A DNA stretch of 64,000 nt from assembly GCA_000469685.2 (NCBI GenBank), contig LS997567.1:5845374-5909373 (forward strand), given 5' to 3'. The notes under the pieces are model-generated. The model was not told the origin of the DNA and searched no databases. It worked only from the letters and a program-made list of their open reading frames with translations. Position numbers and translations under genes: made by a program. Positions within the stretch are counted from its first letter, which is position 1. Each line of letters starts with the position of its first letter. Positions 59,001-64,000 of this stretch are shown here, piece after piece. The DNA comes from Haemonchus contortus. Its lineage: Eukaryota > Nematoda > Chromadorea > Rhabditida > Trichostrongylidae.

Positions 59001-61073
59001 GAAACGGGAAATAAATTATAAGAACTAAAGTGCTGGACAGCGCCAGTTCGCATACTGATCTATATTTGATTTTATGTGTTGATTTCAGTGAAGAAAGTGC
59101 TATGGAGTTTCTCATCTCATTCAAGCAGCATTGCAAGACCATTATGTGGAAATCCGCAACTCTAGTGTGGGCAGTTTTTACGAGAAGGGGTTTCATTGGG
59201 GACTTTCAGACTTCAACGACGGGCGTTGTTTCAACCGAATCCTATCGATCGACAGCCTTGCTGGCCGCGTGTTGACAACGTAGGACAGATTGTGTTCAAG
59301 GCCGCGTGAGCGGTATTGACCGGTGTCCAACGTTGTCAATGCGCGGCCAGCAACGCCGATGGTCCTATCGACGTTCGTTGAAAAACACATGCCGTTGAAG
59401 TCTGAAAGGTTTCACGAATCCATTCTCCAACTCCCTATGGATCGTTTAATGACTACAAATGCAGGGAGAGCATAACCATAAGAATTCTAATCAGTCTCTT
59501 CTCTCTAAACTATTCTAATTGCTAGTCTGCCCAATTTGCAGTCTCACATTGCCCAATCCAGGCTCCTATAATTAACTGAGGAAACATGAAGATATGCAAA
59601 AAGCCTCATCAAATCAACTGATTGCAGGTACTAGAACTCAATTTACATCGACTGCTATTCCAGGGCTTCAATACGTACCTACAAATGCAAGCCCCATGAA
59701 TTTTGCATCAAGAATATGAACATATGTCTGCTTAAGAAATGGCGAAAGAGCAAAAAGGAATTATTCAAGAAAAAGCAAGTACTACTTCAATGAGCGAATT
59801 TGAACATACCTGGACTACAAGGATGTGCTCAGCTTTCTGTAACGCCGTTTCTGGTTCTGATACAATACGGTCCTGCTTCCTTGCCATAACTTCTCTAGCA
59901 TGTCGAAGACCTACAGTTCCAGGAGTATCCAGTAGGAACAACTGTACATCATCTTCCGTTAAAACAGCATCAATATTCTAAACGACGATATGACTGTGAT
60001 CAGTTAATCGAATTATCGAAAACTTGTTAAATAACTAGGGAAGCAAGTCACGGTCAGTTTTGTACTGCAATTTACGAAATACTTAGGACCTATGTCCCAC
60101 AAGTGCCCGACAGATGTCGTTGCCACAAAGAAATACAGTCTGAAAATGGGTAACTCGCCCGACAACCCGGCCCATCAACAATAATGGACGGGTTGACGGG
60201 CTTGGCTCTATTGCGTCTTTCGCCGTAAAAACGTCGAAAGATCGACTCCTCGAGATATTTTCGGTTTGGCCTTACTTGCATTTTCAAGTAATGGTGTAAA
60301 ACTACATGCTGCAGAACCTATACCTAAGGAAAACAGATAGGATAGAATAAACATTGAATAATAATTCTCATTAGAGGAGAGAATCAAATTAAATCCTACA
60401 GTCAATAGCAGGACACCTACTTGTAATCCATTTCGTAAGAAATCGATTACTTTAAAGGGGCTAGTTAGCTCCAAAACCGGCGGATCAAAACACTCCGACG
60501 TCTTTCAATCGACAGTAAGAGGAGAGAAGATAATTTCGAGATGCTAATTATATTCATGCTGTGATCCGACGGTAAATAAACCTCCCTATGCAGCGCAAGG
60601 AAACAGGTATGTAGGGAGTTTCTGCTCTACTTTACAAAACACTGACGTGGGCCTGATTGCAAATGTCTGCTTTTGCCATCTTCCAATAAACGAAGATTGC
60701 AGGATCGCAAACGACAATAATAAAAATAAATATTATTCAAAATCATTAGGTAACGAATACGAAGTAGTAAAACTCCGAACCTTTGTCGTGGTGTCCATCT
60801 TGCTGCTTACGGAAGAAACTGAAGCTCGAACAAGCTGATTCGTGAGTAATGACTTTCCCACATTTGGCGCACCAATTACGGCTACATCAAGGCCACGCTG
60901 AAACCGGATGTTGTTAGAAATACTAGTTAAGGAGAATGAAGTAAAACTTTGCTTAGTAACCTTCATAACACAGAACCTACTGTTGTAGATGAGTAGTATC
61001 GTACTGCGAACGTGTGTAGTACTGCACAACCAGAATTGAGAGTGCGCAAAAAATACTTGGCTTTGAGCCTCAT
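56040..61073 (-). CDS. ERAL1: Mitochondrial Era-like GTPase, ten exons
   Basis: Exons (minus): 61073-60981, 60897-60781, 59977-59810, 58659-58468, 57889-57801, 57721-57621, 57548-57445, 57186-57073, 57004-56939, 56165-56040. All phases agree (389 residues). Residues 1-31 (MRLKAKYFLRTLNSG..., AVRYYSSTT) form an Arg-rich, acid-free mitochondrial presequence. GTPase motifs follow: G1 GAPNVGKS (40-47), a Thr-rich switch (MDTTTK), G3 DTPG (87-90), G4 NKID (156-159), and a G5-like SSLTGEG (255-261). The C-terminal KH domain has GKGG (347-350), split between exons 9 and 10, then RIVDIGKRVNDHM and VRILVK. Era proteins bind the 3' part of small-subunit rRNA and help assemble the ribosome. Here that is the mitochondrial small subunit. 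Length and domain order fit the family. The donor after exon 8 (GTTTCC) is weak, but homology requires it. Confidence 0.94.
59202..59409. mobile_element. Foldback element, family beta, in an ERAL1 intron
   Basis: ACTTTCAGACTTCAACGACG at the left pairs with ACATGCCGTTGAAGTCTGAAAGG at the right. TTGCTGGCCGCGTGTTGACAACG pairs with the CGTTGTCAATGCGCGGCCAGCAA block. It lies between exons 3 and 4. Confidence 0.85.
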
Positions 61074-61083
61074 CTGAAGTAAA
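61071..61083 (-). promoter_or_regulatory. Probable spliced-leader trans-splice acceptor at the ERAL1 ATG
   Basis: On the minus strand TTTTACTTCAG is followed directly by ATG. A 3' splice site with no upstream exon immediately before a start codon is the normal arrangement for nematode spliced-leader addition. Which leader is used cannot be told from here. Confidence 0.7.
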
Positions 61084-61354
61084 ATAGGCCTTAAATATCT
61101 TTGAACAAGAATTCAAGTAAATCGACATTGCAAGGCAAAACGTCTAAGAATGAATGGAAACGAGATAAAACGAGCTGACGCTTTTAGCCACTGATCACAT
61201 CGAAGACGTATTATATGCCAACGAGGCGTGCGGCAGCACACCACGCAGCGGCGCATTGCCTTTTGGAAGTGCAGTGGCAATGTAGTTGGGGGAGGGAGTT
61301 GGGACACTGCTTTTCCCAATAGTAAGCGCTAGAGCGCAGAGGAAGAGGAGTAGT

Positions 61355-61640
61355 TGACTTTATTTGTGCTCAGAGAATGTTCTTAGCCCAAAAAATATAG
61401 TCAGCCTTCGTAGGGGAGGAGTACCGGGAGAAGTGCAGCAGAAGGAAGTTGAAGCAGCGCAGAAATACAGGATCAAAAAAAGTAGTAGGATCATGCCAAA
61501 AACATTAATAGCATATCGATCGAGATGTATAAGCAACGCTCGAACTACAATAACGGGGCAACTAGCCCACAACTGCCGTGTGCGGCGAACCAATTACACA
61601 AAACCGATTCAACTGCCCGTCTCCCGGCATATTTTACTTA
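61355..61640 (-). repeat. Dispersed repeat D, copy 3 (reversed), upstream of ERAL1
   Basis: The minus strand reads GGGAGACGGGCAGTTGAATCGG, TTCGCCGCACACGGCAG, CCGTTATTGTAGTTCGAGCG. The order is as in 53094 and 55001, with more divergence. It begins about 280 bases upstream of the ERAL1 start. The open frames here (both strands) belong to the repeat. Confidence 0.65.
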
Positions 61641-62214
61641 ACCCAGCCTTTCATAATGTGTTCTGAAGGAAGTCTTTCGGTAAAACGGATGTAGTATTTT
61701 TTGATGGAACCGCGTGCCGCGTTCGCTGCAGTAATATATGTTGTTGAAATAAAGAGGCATTCGTAAAAAAAGCTGTAAAACGTCCAGAACAGAATTAAAA
61801 TCGACTAAAAAAATGCACTCAATCAATCGATCCTGATGTTGCAAGCATATGTGAAAATTGAGAACGGTGCTCCTCTGAAGATTTTCCATGCAGTTCCGCT
61901 GACCCTCACATTATCCCTGTTGCACCAATAACTCTATTTATTTCAAAGTTCACTTTTTTAGCAGTCACTATTATGATTGTTTCCTAAGCTCCAAACGGCT
62001 ATTCGCCTTAGTACAGTGTACAATGGCTCTGATTATATAGAGGATTAAATACTATCATTCCTTATGGCTAATACGTAGAAAATTTTGGAAACCAAAAATA
62101 TGAAAAGCCTAAGGCATTACATACAGCATATCACGAACATTTGCGAAAAAAAAGCAATGATCATTCAAGGCATTTGGACCAGTGATAATTGGCGAAATGG
62201 CCTGCGAACGAAGA
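61641..62214. other. Region upstream of ERAL1, weak coding hint
   Basis: On the minus strand a TTTTTTTAG acceptor at about 61805 opens a frame (SILILFWTFYSFFYECLFIS, then IKKYYIRFTERLPSEHIMKG, ending WVK-stop near 61647). It could be a last exon with a membrane helix, but no partner exon is seen and I do not recognise it. Confidence 0.25.
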
Positions 62215-62380
62215 AAGCGCGCTCCAATCGATGGCTGCTTCTCTGCACCCTCCTCTTCTCTCGCCTCCCGCCCCCTCGAAAAGGTATATAAAGGAGGGAA
62301 GGACTTGGTCAGCGGTAGATTGTTCACTTTCTCCGTGGAGAAGAGTGGTAGAACCAAAATAACGAAGAAGAGGGTGTATC
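62215..62380 (-). repeat. Dispersed repeat E, reversed fragment
   Basis: It is the reverse complement of about 53350-53515, including CGCTCCAATCGATGGCTGC, CTCGCCTCCCGCCCCCTCG and GGTATATAAAGGAGGGAAGG. It may carry a TATA-type promoter. Confidence 0.7.
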
Positions 62381-63055
62381 ACTGATTCGTTGGTTAGCGT
62401 GAAGCAGTGAGAGTAGGCCTGTGGTGTGTGTGTATACATCTCTTGCATACAGCTTGAAGCACAAAATTTACTAAAATTTAATTGTTACAAACCCTTGTGT
62501 CGTTGTTATACTGCCGTTTGCATACAAATGCAGAGCAAATTTTGGGGAGGTTGTGTGAGTGCATTTGTGATGTGAGCTTTACGAAGAAAACGATGAAATG
62601 AACAGTGGTTAGGACGGTGAAGGATGAAGTATGTTTGATGGAACTAGCACATAGAGGGTCTTTTTTTAATGTTATAAATATATTTTTTTACAAAGGCCTG
62701 AGAAGTGAAGGACCTTCGGGGAGGGTGAGCCAATTCGATGTTTATCTTTTATCTCATCTTAGCTTTAATTTTCTTTCTCTTTTGTTATGGTGTAAGAGCA
62801 CGTCAGATTACGGGAGACAGCGTTTAGCAGCATTTAGGGTGTTTTACTGCAAAATTGGCGATATTCCTGTGTTGGTCGAGGGTTGGCCAGTGCTCCTTCC
62901 CAAATGTCATGTGGAACGAGTATGCTCGCCTCTTGGGAGAACAGCAATAAAGACTTTTCGCTTTCTGTCAAGCCACCGAATAAGGTGCTGAGCAACCACA
63001 AGTAGGTGATCCGTGTACGTTCATGTCATAGATAAGATCAATGACGGTCCAATGG
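62381..63055. other. No gene recognised
   Basis: A 128-codon plus frame (62605-62991) opens with MVRTVKDEVC but has no known domain. I see no splice context and no RNA gene here. Confidence 0.4.
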
Positions 63056-63328
63056 CTGCTTTCATAGTCCGCCGGCAGGCCGGCCGGCCGGCGTGCGCGA
63101 GGCAGAGCTAGGGGGGAGGAGGGCGGCAGACGGTCGATCGAGGGGTTGAAAACAAAGAAGAACAAGATCAAAAACCAAACAACCAGGGGCTCGTACAAAT
63201 GGTTTTTGATCTTGTCTCTCCTTGTTTACAGCCCTCCGAGGGGCTGACCGACCGTCTGCCGCCCTCCTCCCCCCTAGCACTGCCTCGCGCACGCCGGCCG
63301 GCCGGCCGGCGGACTATGATAGCAGCAT
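63056..63328. mobile_element. Foldback element, family gamma, long copy
   Basis: GCTGCTTTCATAGTCCGCCGG at the left and CCGGCGGACTATGATAGCAGC at the right pair. Inside, GGGGGGAGGAGGGCGGCAGACGG pairs with CCGTCTGCCGCCCTCCTCCCCCC, and AGATCAAAAACCA with TGGTTTTTGATCT. Arms are over 100 bp with few mismatches. Confidence 0.88.
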
Positions 63329-64000
63329 CCTTTTAACCAAGTAACTTTGAAGAAAATCACAAACTGCCTCTTTCTTCTTTTTTCACGATGGAGAGGGCTC
63401 CAACTGTGACTCAACTAAACCAGTTAGCAATTTATCGTGCACAAAACTCGTACACCTGTATATGTAAAAAAGACCAGTGCTCAGAGGGCGTACTGATGGA
63501 CGTAATAAAACACCGATCCGAAAACATTTCCTGAGACTTCTCGTAGTTCTTCCGCAGGACGCTACTCCAGCCCAAAGAGCCGAGTTTGCCCGCGAATGGT
63601 GCCAACGACAGCTGCCCGACTTCATCGGTAAAAAGTAATGGCCATCTATGTAATTCTCCAGAGTTGGCTCAATTGGCTCCCCCGTATGATCACTGATCAG
63701 AAGAGGACCTGTCGAGTTTGCAGTCCCAATTGGAGTCCTGGAAAGCAAGACTGAGGAATAGCTGGGAAGAAATGAAGAAGGATACCTGCGTGCCACATGC
63801 GATCATGTCGAGAGCAACTTTGGGCCTCTATCCGCGCTAGCGGGGGTATTTTGAAAAGTGGTTGTAGCGTGTTGTAGCAAACGATGTTAGTTAACGTGCA
63901 TAGATATTCCAACGTCTTTCGCAGCAGAGAAGCTCCAAATATATTGCTATGAATTGGCGCCAATAATTTTGGGGCACCCTGTACATGTTTTGCTCTTTTT
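63329..64000. other. Right edge, possible end of a DNA transposon
   Basis: On the minus strand ACAGGGTGCCCCAAAATTAT begins near 63984, resembling the ends of Tc1/mariner-type elements. Frames at 63963-63383 are broken and show no certain transposase motif. The other end lies outside what I can pair. Confidence 0.3.

Noticed and set aside
62605..62991. 128-codon plus ORF as a gene
   Set aside because: No recognised domain, no conserved copy in the window and no splice context. Kept only as an unassigned stretch.

Overview
The window looks like chromosomal DNA of a nematode, probably a strongylid (hookworm-type) worm. Many small exons are separated by introns that end in TTTCAG or TTTTAG. One gene has a spliced-leader-type acceptor directly at its ATG. 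Most of the non-coding DNA is short interspersed repeats, foldback elements, minisatellites and retroelement debris. There is no sign of bacterial gene organisation. The species call is inference, not something the sequence states.

Three multi-exon genes can be rebuilt exon by exon with every splice phase matching, all on the minus strand. (1) 11868 to 266: a 348-residue protein with one doublecortin (DCX) domain and a long acidic, Ser- and Arg-rich tail. Its last intron is about 7.9 kb and holds a 118-bp minisatellite and a (TATAA)n array. (2) 46674 to 42242: a secreted histidine acid phosphatase of about 402 residues, with RHGERTP and HD catalytic motifs but Trp where the family has a conserved Arg. 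(3) 61073 to 56040: the mitochondrial Era-type GTPase (ERAL1), 389 residues with presequence, GTPase domain and KH domain.

From about 13.4 to 42 kb lies a block of segmental duplication. Three copies (A about 19.1-23.9, B about 24.15-28.1, C about 33.5-38.0 kb) of one 4-5 kb segment and two copies (X1 about 29.15-32.7, X2 about 38.0-41.95 kb) of another are arranged as A-B-X1-C-X2. They contain degenerate coding segments, RTE retroposon fragments, tRNA-derived SINEs and a duplicated transmembrane-tail exon. A 5.4-kb Gypsy-type LTR element (13536-18945) with nearly identical LTRs and a 4-bp target duplication is inserted at the left edge of this block. It keeps an intact gag-protease ORF, lacks reverse transcriptase, RNase H and the integrase core, and carries a 127-bp minisatellite.

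From 47 to 55 kb and from 61 to 64 kb I found no convincing gene. These stretches hold a mariner remnant, several foldback families (one with perfect 64-bp arms), SINEs and two families of dispersed repeats. The three genes appear unrelated in function. What ties the window together is repeat activity: insertions in nearly every large intron, one SINE abutting an acid phosphatase exon, and two inverted MITE copies flanking the first DCX exon.
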